The notes beneath the pieces were generated by a model. That model was not told the origin of the DNA, ran no database searches, and worked only from the letters and a program-made list of their open reading frames with translations. The translations under genes and the position numbers were made by a program. From Craspedostauros australis (lineage: Eukaryota; Bacillariophyta; Bacillariophyceae; Mastogloiales; Achnanthaceae): 64,000 bases of DNA. Numbering within the stretch: position 1 is the first letter of the stretch; every line of letters starts with the position of its first letter. Positions 41,368-52,200 of the stretch are shown piece after piece. The stretch spans positions 682,001 to 746,000 of the forward strand of contig JAMXDE010000021.1 in the NCBI GenBank assembly GCA_026770025.1, given 5' to 3'.

Positions 41368-42780
41368 ATGACCATGAACAGCAGCAGCGCAGCCGTTGGA
41401 AGCATCGGCGAGCCCATGCACTTGACTAGCAAGCAGCAACTGCAGCAGCTTCAGCAACACCACCATCTCGCGGGAAAGTCGCCCGTGGCACCTTCCAAGG
41501 CCCTGCTGGAGATGGTGAGACACGCTGCTGCCGATGAAGGCACATGCCGCACGGAGAGCCTGTCCGACTGCTCGTCTGCCTCCGGACATGACCGACATGA
41601 AGTGTCTGCTGCCTTGGAAGCCTCCCCAAGAGGCATCATCACCTGCAGCCCACCGGCCCTTCTTGAAGATCCGCTGGGCGAGAGTTTGCAGGCCGCAGAC
41701 GAAGACGAGGATGCGGATGTTGTGAGCCGCTCAGCGCGATCGCTCGCAGACCGCGATGAAAACGATGCGGCCGGAACTGCCCCATCGGCATCCACCAGCG
41801 CACGCACTCCGCAGCAGACACGCGATGACGACGACGATGACATCCACAGCGTCGAAGGCATGGAGTGCAATCGCAGGCCACGCAGCACCAGCGACATCCA
41901 CACCGCAGGCGAAGACGCTGCGGACGCCATCGTCCAAGAAGCCTCGGCTGTGGCCTCTGCCTCAGACCGCAGACACTTCCTGCTTCGCGGAGAGTCAGAA
42001 CCAGACCTCTCCCAACGAACGCAGCGCACGATCATGGCCAACAACGCGGCGACCTTGACCGCTCTCCCACCGGCGCCCTTCGCATGCCCACCCATGCCAT
42101 GCCAAAAGCCTCCCAGCCGCAGCGTCTCGTGTCCTTCCCCGCGCAAGTCCTTCGTGCCCACTTCCATCCTCAAAGCTCGCCTCTCCGACTCGTCTTGCAT
42201 CAAGACCGGCCGCTTCTCGTGGAAGGTCATGCCCAAGCCCGACATCAAAACGATCCACCGACGCATCTCGGAACCGTCCCAGCACTTCGAGAGGAGGGAA
42301 TCGCTGGCAGCGCTCGACACGGACAGCAGCGACGACCTCGGCGCCCCTCTCTTGCGCAGGCGATCCTCCTCCGTCTCCTTCAAGGAGGTCCAGATACGCC
42401 ACTACACCCAGACCATCGGTGACAACCCTTCCGTCTCGTACGGCCCTCCCATCTCCCTCGATTGGGAATACGAGGAGAACGAGCCAGTCCAGCTCGAGAA
42501 CTACGAGGAATCGAGATCCCCCAGGAGAAACATGAGGCAGATGATCCTCAGCTACTACCAGCGAAGAAACGTGCTCACATGGCAGTACGGTGCTTCCGAA
42601 GACGAGCTCAGAGAGGCCAAGCGTGCGGCCAAGAAGATCAAGAATCGTCGCGCCATCACCAACGCCTTCCTCCCCGTCATGACGGTCGAGGCGGCGTGGG
42701 AAAGCGCAGGACGCAAGGCCAAGAAGGTCTTCGGTTCCAAGAAGTCCTCCAAGAACCAACCCCTGGAGGCATGCATCTAA
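41368..42780 (+). CDS. Conserved stramenopile protein of unknown function (GDNPS/GPPISLDW domain)
   Basis: A 470-residue intronless frame. Residues 1-~330 are low complexity: Gln/His-rich start, acidic patches (DEDEDADVV, DDDDDD), many Ser/Pro and several possible basophilic phosphorylation sites (RRPRSTS, RRISEPS, RRRSSSVS). A compact conserved block begins at ~337: VSFKEVQIRHYTQTIGDNPS, then YGPPISLDWEYEE, later RRNMRQMILSYYQRRNVLTW and basic helices ending near LEACI. I know this V-x-F-x-V-x-I-R-x-Y...GDNPS...G-P-P-I-x-L-x-W pattern as recurrent in many diatom proteins of unknown function; that is recollection and was not checked by search. The basic C-terminal helix could be amphipathic. 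The adjacent Kozak context is good (ACCATCATGA). There is an alternative Met two codons downstream. Confidence 0.85.
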   Translation: MTMNSSSAAVGSIGEPMHLTSKQQLQQLQQHHHLAGKSPVAPSKALLEMVRHAAADEGTCRTESLSDCSSASGHDRHEVSAALEASPRGIITCSPPALLEDPLGESLQAADEDEDADVVSRSARSLADRDENDAAGTAPSASTSARTPQQTRDDDDDDIHSVEGMECNRRPRSTSDIHTAGEDAADAIVQEASAVASASDRRHFLLRGESEPDLSQRTQRTIMANNAATLTALPPAPFACPPMPCQKPPSRSVSCPSPRKSFVPTSILKARLSDSSCIKTGRFSWKVMPKPDIKTIHRRISEPSQHFERRESLAALDTDSSDDLGAPLLRRRSSSVSFKEVQIRHYTQTIGDNPSVSYGPPISLDWEYEENEPVQLENYEESRSPRRNMRQMILSYYQRRNVLTWQYGASEDELREAKRAAKKIKNRRAITNAFLPVMTVEAAWESAGRKAKKVFGSKKSSKNQPLEACI

Positions 42781-44563
42781 TTTTCACTTCATTAGACTTT
42801 TTAGTTTTGTTCATGACACCATTCACTGCATACGGCTGCTCGTACTTGTATCAGTGTCTCTGTGTGCGAAGGCTCGTAAACCATTTATCGCTTGTACTGG
42901 TAAGGGTGAACATGCATGGTCCCATCACAGCATAATAGATCCACGCCTTGCGCAATCCCTCGAGCTTGTACGATCGACATACCTATGTCTTGTGTGTGTG
43001 TGTGTGCGTCAGTGAGGCACGTTCGACTTTTGATAATCACGTCTCATGGACAAAGGTTCGGAAGGAATGGAATGTCGATGCTCTGCTGTTGTCGGAGGCA
43101 GAAGCAGCGAGAAAAAGTGTTGCATCATGTCAACAGCAGCGATGATGCTGTCAGTAGGTAAGCAAGCAAGCTACTTGGGGTGGCGCTAGCCGACAAGTAT
43201 TGGAGGACAGAGCTCAAGAGAATTGGGGCTTCACTCCTACAGAATAGAGTTGTACTCCTGCATACTGATGGCAGCTCGCACTCTGCTATTCTACTATACT
43301 ACGTATGTAGTTGTATTCATTCCCCATCTTTCCTCTCTTGGGGAACAGACCAACAACAAAGTACGACTCTTGTGGATGTGTTCCTGCCCACCACATTCAT
43401 GGAATGCGTGTGCGTATGCTGCATGCAAGCGCAACAAAGGGTGAACAAACGGAGGTGGCTGCTTCCGGTGGCATCCCGCAATGGATTTTGCGCTCGTGAT
43501 TCCGGAACTTCCTCGTCGGCATTTGGAATGGGAATGCACGAGGATGGCAAGACGATGTCCTTTGACGTCTGTGTTCAGATAGAAAGATGGGGTTCTCTTC
43601 TTCTTTTCTCGCAGCACCATTTCCAGCATCCACACAAGCGTGTGCACGTAGAGTATGCATCCTCCTTTCATCGCTGCTGTGCACTTCGATCTTCTTTCCT
43701 TTCTGTCCATGACATCGTGACGTCGCTGAGAGACTCCAGCATCATGCAATGCTGAAACAGCTTGGCCGGCGGACTCTCAGCATTCCTCACATTGTCGTTC
43801 CAAACTCACGTGTCCTTTGTCATGCTAGCTCTATTGTGTCCGGCATAGATCGTAGAATAGATTACTGTGGAGAAGAAGATCTTCCCAATGTTGTGGGATG
43901 GAGCCGCCAATCTTCCATGTTGCTCTCTCTTGGCCAGGTCGCTGTTGTTCTGTAGTGTTGTTGTTGGCGGCGGCGATGGTGGTGGCAAAGCCGCAGGGAA
44001 GAAAAGACATGCAGTGGCCAGCACCTTCGTACTAAACTCCTGCTGATGGATCATGGCATCATGAATATCATGGCGCGTGCCGTCTGGTGGCCACGTCGAT
44101 GACAGCTGTGGATAATCGTCGCAGGGCCAGTGACCATGCTACTACTACTCCTATTGGTGCTTCATCGGTCTCGGTACGCGGAGTCTGATCACAAGCGCAA
44201 GAACGATGCGTTAGAATCCGAGCAATTAAGACATTGATGACGGCCTCAAGCCTCCACGAATCGAACCCTAAAGTTGAAGTGGGTCGGCCCGGAGAGAGAG
44301 AGAGAGAGCGAGAAGGGGAGGCAGCCTCATTCCAGAAGAACTGATGTTCATTGACAAGAGAGGCGGAGAGGGATTTGGGATAATCGTGGCACTGCCCGAG
44401 TAGTACTGGTAGCATGGTGTGTGCGTGATGATGAAAGTTCACAATCATTCTCTCTAGAGAGAGTATTGCATGAGGAGATTGCATTGTGCGCAAAGTGCTT
44501 CGCTGAGAGTGCGTGCCTACTTGCAGTGCCTTGACTGAAGCACCCCACCTACGAGGATGGCTC
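42781..44563. other. Intergenic, no gene supported
   Basis: About 1.8 kb with only short, motif-free frames. There is a GTGTGT run at 42993-43007 and a short GA run at 44293-44310. A GGTTCGATTC-like box on the minus strand near 44258-44270 was tested as a tRNA T-arm and does not fold. Confidence 0.5.
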
Positions 44564-45502
44564 TTAGGATCTATTGGAGGCGTTGCGCAGCGGCATCCGT
44601 GGCAGTCCGAGGGAGTGGCGAGCGAGATTCACTGTGTTCTTCATCAGCATCGCGATGGTCATTGGTCCCACTCCTCCTGGCACGGGGGTGATGGCCGATG
44701 CCACCTTGGCGCATTCGTCGTACTTGACATCACCCACCAGACGGTATCCGCGCTTCTTCGTAGCATCGTCGACGCTGTTGATCCCCACGTCCACCACCAC
44801 CGCGCCGGGCTTCAGCCACGATCCCTGCACGAACTCTGCCTTTCCAATCGCCGCGACCACGATGTCGGCGCGCCTGACTTTGTCCGGGATGTTCTGCGTC
44901 CGCGAATGGCACACCGTGACGGTCCCATTGCAGGATTGCAGCAGCGCCGCCACCGGCATGCCCACGATGTTCGATCGTCCCAGCACGACGCAGTCCTTGC
45001 CGCTGATGTCAATGTCGTACCGCTGCAGCAACTCGATGCAACCGGCCGGAGTGCAAGGCACCGCCAACGGCGGTTCTCCACCGCGCAGGCACAGATTCCC
45101 CACGTTCATGGCCGAGAATCCATCCGCATCCTTCTCGATGGCAATGGCCTTCAGCACCGTGGCCTCATCGACATGATCCGGCAACGGCAGCTGCACCAGG
45201 ATACCGTGCACCTTGGGATCGGCATTGCAGCGTGCGACGGCTTCTAGAATGTCATCCTGCGTGGCTGTGTCGGGCAGATCGACGTCCACCGAATGAATGC
45301 CAATCGCTGCGGCAGCCTTCTTCTTCATGCGCACGTAGGTGGCACTGTCGACGCGAGCACCGACGAGGATGACGGCGAGGCCAGGAATAACGCCGTCGTG
45401 TTCGGCCTGCATGCGTTGGACTTCGGTGGTCAGCTCGGCTTGGATCGCGGCCGCTGTGGCCTTGCCATCGAGGATGATGGGTGTGGCGGAGTCGGCGGAC
45501 AT
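44564..45502 (-). CDS. folD: Methylenetetrahydrofolate dehydrogenase / cyclohydrolase (FolD type)
   Basis: A 312-residue intronless bifunctional enzyme interconverting 5,10-methylene-, methenyl- and 10-formyl-THF, normally with NADP+. Landmarks in order: substrate-region YVRMKKKAAAAIG with the catalytic Tyr and Lys, GILVQLPLPDH, KDADGFSAMNVGNL, the Rossmann segment VVLGRSNIVGMPVAALL, TVTVCHSRTQN, the KPGAVVVDVGIN strand, and the C-terminal TPVPGGVGPMTIAMLMKNTV motif. DADGF replaces the more usual DVDGF. Length is typical of bacterial FolD; the formyl-THF synthetase domain of cytosolic C1-THF synthase is not fused. There is no obvious organelle presequence. With the MTD1-type enzyme at 10-12 kb, the window encodes both dehydrogenase classes. 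The promoter was recently approached by a Copia insertion 220 bp upstream. Confidence 0.96.
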   Translation of the reverse strand: MSADSATPIILDGKATAAAIQAELTTEVQRMQAEHDGVIPGLAVILVGARVDSATYVRMKKKAAAAIGIHSVDVDLPDTATQDDILEAVARCNADPKVHGILVQLPLPDHVDEATVLKAIAIEKDADGFSAMNVGNLCLRGGEPPLAVPCTPAGCIELLQRYDIDISGKDCVVLGRSNIVGMPVAALLQSCNGTVTVCHSRTQNIPDKVRRADIVVAAIGKAEFVQGSWLKPGAVVVDVGINSVDDATKKRGYRLVGDVKYDECAKVASAITPVPGGVGPMTIAMLMKNTVNLARHSLGLPRMPLRNASNRS

Positions 45503-45594
45503 GGTGTGATGGGATGTGATGTGATGTGTGTTGTGCGCAGCGTGCGTCTATTGTGTGTCCGTTTCGTAGTTGTGGGGTGGTGACAATGGCAAAT

Positions 45595-45636
45595 GACAAG
45601 TGGCAATGGCCAGTGACAAGTGGCAACGACAAGTGG
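45595..45636. promoter_or_regulatory. Three GACAAGTGG copies upstream of folD
   Basis: GACAAGTGG occurs at 45595-45603, 45615-45623 and 45628-45636, 93-134 bases upstream of the folD start (CCACTTGTC in the sense of the gene). It includes an E-box-like CACTTG. A regulatory role is inference. Confidence 0.4.
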
Positions 45637-45722
45637 AGATGGAGAGAGAGAGGGTGGTCTTGTTGATGTTGTGCGGCAGTTGAGTGTCTTTGCTTGTGTC
45701 TCCCAAAACAAAACGATTCTGT

Positions 45723-45727
45723 CATTT
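45723..45727 (+). other. Target-site duplication, left (CATTT)
   Basis: CATTT immediately precedes the 5' LTR and recurs at 53160-53164 immediately after the 3' LTR. Five bases is the usual Copia duplication length. Confidence 0.9.
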
Positions 45728-45989
45728 TAACGAAGAGAAGTGGTCAAGCAGGTCGACCACAAACTGGTAGGGAAGCAGAACAGCAACCGAACGTGTCAAA
45801 GATCGAAGGCACGCGCAGACCACGCGCACACCACGCACAGACCAAAGCAGCAGCAAAGCAGCGAAACAGCAGCGAAACGAAGAAAAGGCAAACACAAACG
45901 AGATCGCCCAAAACAAAAACAAAGACTTCGGTCATAATCCGTTCAGACGATCCTTTCATCATCACTTGACACCCACTTTCGCTTCAATA
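45728..45989 (+). repeat. 5' LTR
   Basis: 262 bases, A/C-rich, beginning TAACGAAG and ending TTCAATA, so without the common TG...CA ends. It lies 225 bases from the folD start, in divergent orientation. Confidence 0.95.
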
Positions 45990-46211
45990 GTTTATCGACC
46001 TTTCGCTCCGTCCTCGTCTCTCCTTGGCTTTCGACCTTCGCGCCCGACGCTCTGCCCGCCGTCTCCGTCCGTGCCCTTTCTCGCCCGCCGCAGGTTTGCA
46101 CGAGGGCTCCGTGGGCTGCAGGGGTGCTTGAGGTTTGACGATCGCGCCGTTCGGTTCGTGGCTTTGGTGAACAGGGGGGTTTTGGCTGGTACGTATGAAC
46201 ACGTTGACACG

Positions 46212-49200
46212 ATGGCTGATGTGACTGGAGGCTCCCTGGCTGGGTTGTCGACCACATCCTTCCGGATGCCTCCAGAGCCACCACCAGAGACCACCGCTGT
46301 CATCAACTACCTTGTTGACGACCTGGGGTTCTCCAAAGCCTTTGTGTACCTTTTCCCCCTCTTCAGCCCACGAGCAGCCAACAGAGGCCTCGCAAAAGCC
46401 AACATCGTCAGACGCCTTGCATACTTTGGGTCACAGCCACTTGCAGCGAACCTTAACAACATGCGTCACCCCGTGAACCCGCAACCCATGGTTGCTGATG
46501 TTCAGCGCATGTATGCTTTCCACGCGTACTGCTCAAAGAAGGGAGTGTTTACACCAGGGACTGATGACATAAGCAGTGTCCAACTTGACATGATTGATCC
46601 GGATGAATTCGATGAAGCAGCACAAGATTTCATGTTCCCTCCGGACGTCGGACACATAGAGGTGTTTCGGACTGTTGCTACTAGCAACCTTGCTCTCAAC
46701 AAAGCATGCTACAAGCATCCTGTACACTCCCCAACTGAGTGGGCTGCATCAGTCGACAACCCAACCGTCAACACACCACCGGCGAGCACGCAACATGCAG
46801 GAACACCTGTTGCAACCCTCAGCGTGCCTCCAACACGAGGAACAAGCCTACCACCGCGCACAGCAACAACGACCTTTGCCGCCACAGACAACGCTGGTAG
46901 TGTGGATGACTCCACCTCCACCTCGTCGGCCCGGGCTTCCCGACCTGCATCCACGGTTGCCAAGATCAAGCGTCCCACCAGCCTACCAAGCCGCTATAAG
47001 CTCACTGACGAGATGCAGTTCACCAAGTTCAAGAATGCCTTCACTGGCTTCCTTATGCCCTATGGAATGGGATACCTGCTCAACCCCGTCTTTGCCAAGC
47101 TGCACAGCAAACACGGTCGCAAGGTACTTGACTACTACCTGGATGACTTCTATGAAGGCCCCCTGCCCATCGATGCTGTCCAGTTGAAGTCCGACATGGG
47201 ACTCCTGGCTCGTTTCCTTGATGACGCTGTTGGGGAATCCAGTATTGGACATCTTCTTCGTGGATCGAATGACCGGAACGGTGTGCGCATCTGGCAGGAG
47301 ATGCTGGAGGCTTGCGACAACCGTCACAACCGCAAGATGCGATCCACCGCACTGGTCGACCGCACACGACGCCAGCTTCGCCCCACTGACGACCTGGTAC
47401 AGTACATTGATGACTTCAGGGACAACATCTTGGCCTACAACGATGAGGTTGCCCGAGACCGTGACAAGTTTGACGATGTGGCCATGTGCGAGGAGCTCAG
47501 TCGGGCAATCATCGCATCCCAGAACCAGGAGTACGTTGGCTGGATGAATTTGGTCCGCACCAACGACCGGACATTCTCATTCCAGGCATTCTGTACGAAC
47601 ATCCAGGCCCTGGCACGTGAACAACGTACGGTTCAGCAGTCCCTGCACCGACGAAAAGCACGCCCACGTGATCGTGCCATCCAGTCTGTCATCACACAGC
47701 ATCAAGTCTACCAGGACACGGAACCTCCCACCGCCATCAACGACAGCATTGTCTTCCTCGCGCAGAAACTGGCATGCGACGATGCCCATGCTGAGGCACT
47801 CGTTTATGCAGCCCAGCCTCACCTCACACGGCTGTCGGACGACCCTGACTACATTGATGGCGACACGTTCCAAAGTCTCCCTGCCTCTGTTCGACGTGCA
47901 ATCAGGCATCTGCGCTCACGAATTCGTGGCATGTCTGGCCGTCTTCCAGACCGCCGTGGTACCACCATGCGGCAAGGGACACAGGGTCAAGGGGGGGTTC
48001 CTGCACTACCACCCACTACCGTCAGACAACAAACAGGGGCGCCCGCCAATCCCAGTGCCATGCCAATGCAGTACAATGTCAACCAGACCACCGAGCAAGA
48101 CGGATACAACCAGGTTGGTGATGTACAGTCCTATGCCATTGAATCGTCCTCCAGTGATCACACCGACGAGACATATGATGTGTATGACACACATGACACA
48201 GATGAACGGTTCTTTACTGGCATGGTACAGACTCACTACAGCCCCATCATGCTCATGCCAGTGACTGCACGACCACAAGATCCCCTGGCTACATCCACCA
48301 ATGTACACATCCAGGCCAACGCTACAAACGTTGAAGAGCCAGCATACGCCATCTGTGACAGTGGTGCACAATGTTCCATTCTTGGCAGCCTTGGGGATGC
48401 ATGGCAGGTGGAGATTGTACACCCACATCGATTCATCAACATCATTGGAGCCATCCCGTCATCGATGCGTAAGAATGGACTCCGCGTTGTGTCTGCTGTC
48501 ACCAAGGCAACAACATCAAATGGGAAGAACATCATCCTCCGAGCACACGAGTGTGCACTGAATCCCCTGAGTCGGGTGACACTCTTGTCGGAGTTTCAGC
48601 TGAGGGAAGCCGGATGTGTGGTCGATTCGGTTGCAAAGGAACACTACAAGTCCATGCAACCTCGCCAACATGGGACACAGTTGTTCCATCCATCTGACGA
48701 TGTGTGCATTGACCTTGTTCTCCACAATGCACTCATGACTTTCCAACTGTCATCTCCAACAGATGAAGACATTTCAACATTGCCATCATACACTATCACC
48801 AGAGATACACCATGGAAACCACGTCAACACACAGCACAACCGGACATTCACCAACCGTTTTCCGCATGCAACTCCATGACGAAATCCTGTCCCCACAAAG
48901 ACCCTCCTGCCGACAACATTGTCCGTGACGGGTACACTCCCATCATGTCAGTGGATCACATCGACCTGCCGGACCATCCCAGACACATCAACATGAATGA
49001 GTTTGTTCCCACACATGATGACGTCGTGGTGATCGACAATGATATCCCTGTCACCCAACAGGATTTCTCTGTCCTCAAAGCATTGACCACTGTACCTGGG
49101 AAACTCTGGATGCAACAGTCTCCTCTGGTGGAACCAGACGATACCACTGTGCCCGTTGCCAACACACGCAAGACATTGACTGACGATGTGTCTGCCTACG

Positions 49201-52200
49201 ATGACCTGTCTGATGCCCTGCGGCACCAACACCGTCAACGGCTGAACCAGACTGCTCCGGATGCTCAGAACATCCATGATGTGGGATTCCGAACCAAGGC
49301 AAAGCATGTGATCGATGACCCGGCCAAGTTACAGCCCTATCTGGGATGGCGCAACATACGGATTATCCAAGAGACAGTCAAACGAACAACACAAAACTGC
49401 AAGGCTGTTATCCGTTGGCCGATGATTCGACACCTTCGCTCACGCTTTGCTTGGATGCGACGCCCTCGTCTCCGTGAAGTGGTGGCCACTGACACCTTCT
49501 TTTCCAACGTCCCCTCCTATGGTGAAAACTACACGTGTGTCCAGGTTTTCTTTGGCACTTCTTCTCATGTCATAAATGTCATTGGCCTACGGTCCAAACA
49601 ACAGGCCCACGATGCCATCAACTACTTCATTCGTGATGAAGGTGCACCCTGGGCGTTTCGGATGGACAACGCTGGCGAACAAACTGGGGAGAAGGTTGAC
49701 GCCATCCTCCGTGAACTGCATATCGGCGTGGAGCTATCCGAGCCAGACTATCAGAATCAGAATCCCGCTGAACTCCGTGCCGTCAAGTGGCTGAAGACGA
49801 ACGTGCACGCCATCCTTGACCGTTCAGGGGCACCGCCACGTGCTTGGTTTCATGCAGCCAAGTATGCAGCGGATGTACACAACATCACCTCCGACCAATC
49901 ACTCCGGTACAACATCCCCCTCACCATCCGTCATGGGGAAACTGTTGACATCTCACCCTTCCTTTGCTTTCGTTTCTTTGAGAAAGTTTACTATCACGAT
50001 CCCACTGGCGCCTTCCCTGACCCCAAAGAGCGGACTGGATATTGGCTGGGTGTGGCTCCATCATGCGGGGATGCTCTGACGTACTTCGTACTCACGGATC
50101 ACTCTCAACGTGTGCTTGTGCGGAGCGTCGTACGCCCCTTTCGCACCAATGCAACCAACCACCGCCTTTCCTTTCATCCCGAGCTCGATCCTGGTCGACA
50201 CCACTCACCACCGCCATTGCCGCTCGTTCTTGGCGCACAACGCATGCCTACCAGCCGTCGCCTTCTCCAATACCGCAAGCCTGCCCGTGTTCCTCAAGAC
50301 CGGCCTCCTCCTTCCCGTCTGCCCCTTGGTGAGCCTCGTTCCGGTCCAGTCCTTCCGCAGTCTTCCCCGGCTTCGACCTCGCGGCCATCACCGGCGAAAG
50401 GGGGGGTTCCTGCTTTTCCTTCGACTCTTTCTGTTCCACGCAGACCCAACGCAGCACGCTCTCCTCGGGGAACTCAACGACGAACATCCCAACGCATCCA
50501 GAATCGTGGAGACCCAACACCATGGAAGACCAGAATGACCCGGACGCAGGTCAAAGCGATTACACTGGCGGCAACACAGTACGACCAGCCTGTACAAATT
50601 GGGCCAGACACCTTCCTTGGCGTGTCACAGAAGCAAGGGGCAGGCATTCGTCATGGCAATCGCTTCTACCCCGTTGACACAACACCTTCACATGCCACGA
50701 TGCTCCGTGATGCACAACCTCGTCGCATCCGTGCTGGACTGAACGACACCGAAATGGCCCAACTAAACCTTGTGACAGCCCTCGATGCCATCGCCGCAAC
50801 AACGAGCGACACCGGTGACACAAGCATGAACAACACAATCCAGTCAGTTGTGACGCATCGACATCCTGACATGGTACGTGTGAAGTGGCGCGACAACAGC
50901 CAGTCATGGCATCATGTGGATGAAGTCCGACTCCAGGACCCATATGCACTTGTCCAATACGCACTGTCATGGGGACTGGAGCATACCACACCTTTCCAGT
51001 GGATCCCACGATTCCAAATGGACACAGTCTTGGTACAAGCAGCCAGCAAACCATCCGCAAAACCCAAGAATCGATACAAATTTGGTGTGCTTGTTCCCAA
51101 CAATGTCCGACACGCCCTCTACCTTGATCGAATGAATGGCGACCATCAATGGAAGGAAGCAATTGACAAGGAGCTTTGCCAAATCAATGAATACAAGACA
51201 TTCCGCTTACCCCGCGAGGACGATGACTTGACGACGTACCAGCACATCCCGTACCACATCATTTTTGACGTCAAGTTTGACCTACGGCGCAAGGCCCGCC
51301 TTGTTGCGAACGGCAACATGTCAGACCCTACCATCGAGGATGTCTACTCAGGGGTTGTTGCCTTCGAAACCATGCGGATTGCATTCGTCATTGCAGCCAT
51401 GAACAATCTTCAGGTATGTGCTGGTGATGTGGGAAACGCCTTCTTGTATGCACAGACAAAGGAGCGCTGCTATGTCACTGCTGGCCCAGAATTCGGGAAC
51501 CTTGCTGGACGACCCCTCATCATTCACAAGGGTCTGTATGGTCTGCGAACGTCAAGTGCACGTTTTCATGAACATTTGGCGCAGTCTTTCCGCGACCTCG
51601 GATTCCGCCCCACCCAGTACGACACCGACCTTTGGATCCGACCCAAAGACGATCACTACGAAATGATTGCGTCGTATGTGGATGACGTGTTGGTGTTCAG
51701 CAAAGAGCCCATGGAGATCATGAATGTACTCAAGTCCAAGTATGTCATGAAGGGGGTTGGCACTCCCATGTACTATCTGGGTGGTGATATCGAACAGCTT
51801 GACGAACCATGGCAGAAGGAAGGGATTTTCACCGCATTATCCGCTCGCACCTACATTGGGAGCGCATGTGAGAAGATTGAAGCATTGCTTCAACGATCAC
51901 TTCCAACGCATCAAACACCGATGGCAGAGCAATACCATGCAGAGTTGGATGACACCGACATGCTGGACAAAGGGGCGGCAAGCAAGTTCCGAACCATGGT
52001 CGGGTGTGCCAACTGGATCATCACATTGGGTCGGTATGACGTCCAGTTTGCGACCATGTCCCTCTCTCGGTTCTCGATGGCCCCACGTCAAGGCCACCTC
52101 AAGGCCATGATCCGTGTGTTCGGCTACCTGAAATCACACCGAAATGGACGACTACTCTGCGATCCCACACCACCAGATCACCCCATGCAACCACAAACGG

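Noticed and set aside
44210-44290. Minus-strand tRNA-like GGTTCGATTC box
   Set aside because: The flanking bases do not pair as a T-stem, and no acceptor stem or A-box is found at the right distance.
45966-46211. Extension of Gag-Pol upstream of 46212
   Set aside because: No ATG in that stretch, and it begins inside the 5' LTR; it is leader sequence that happens to stay open.
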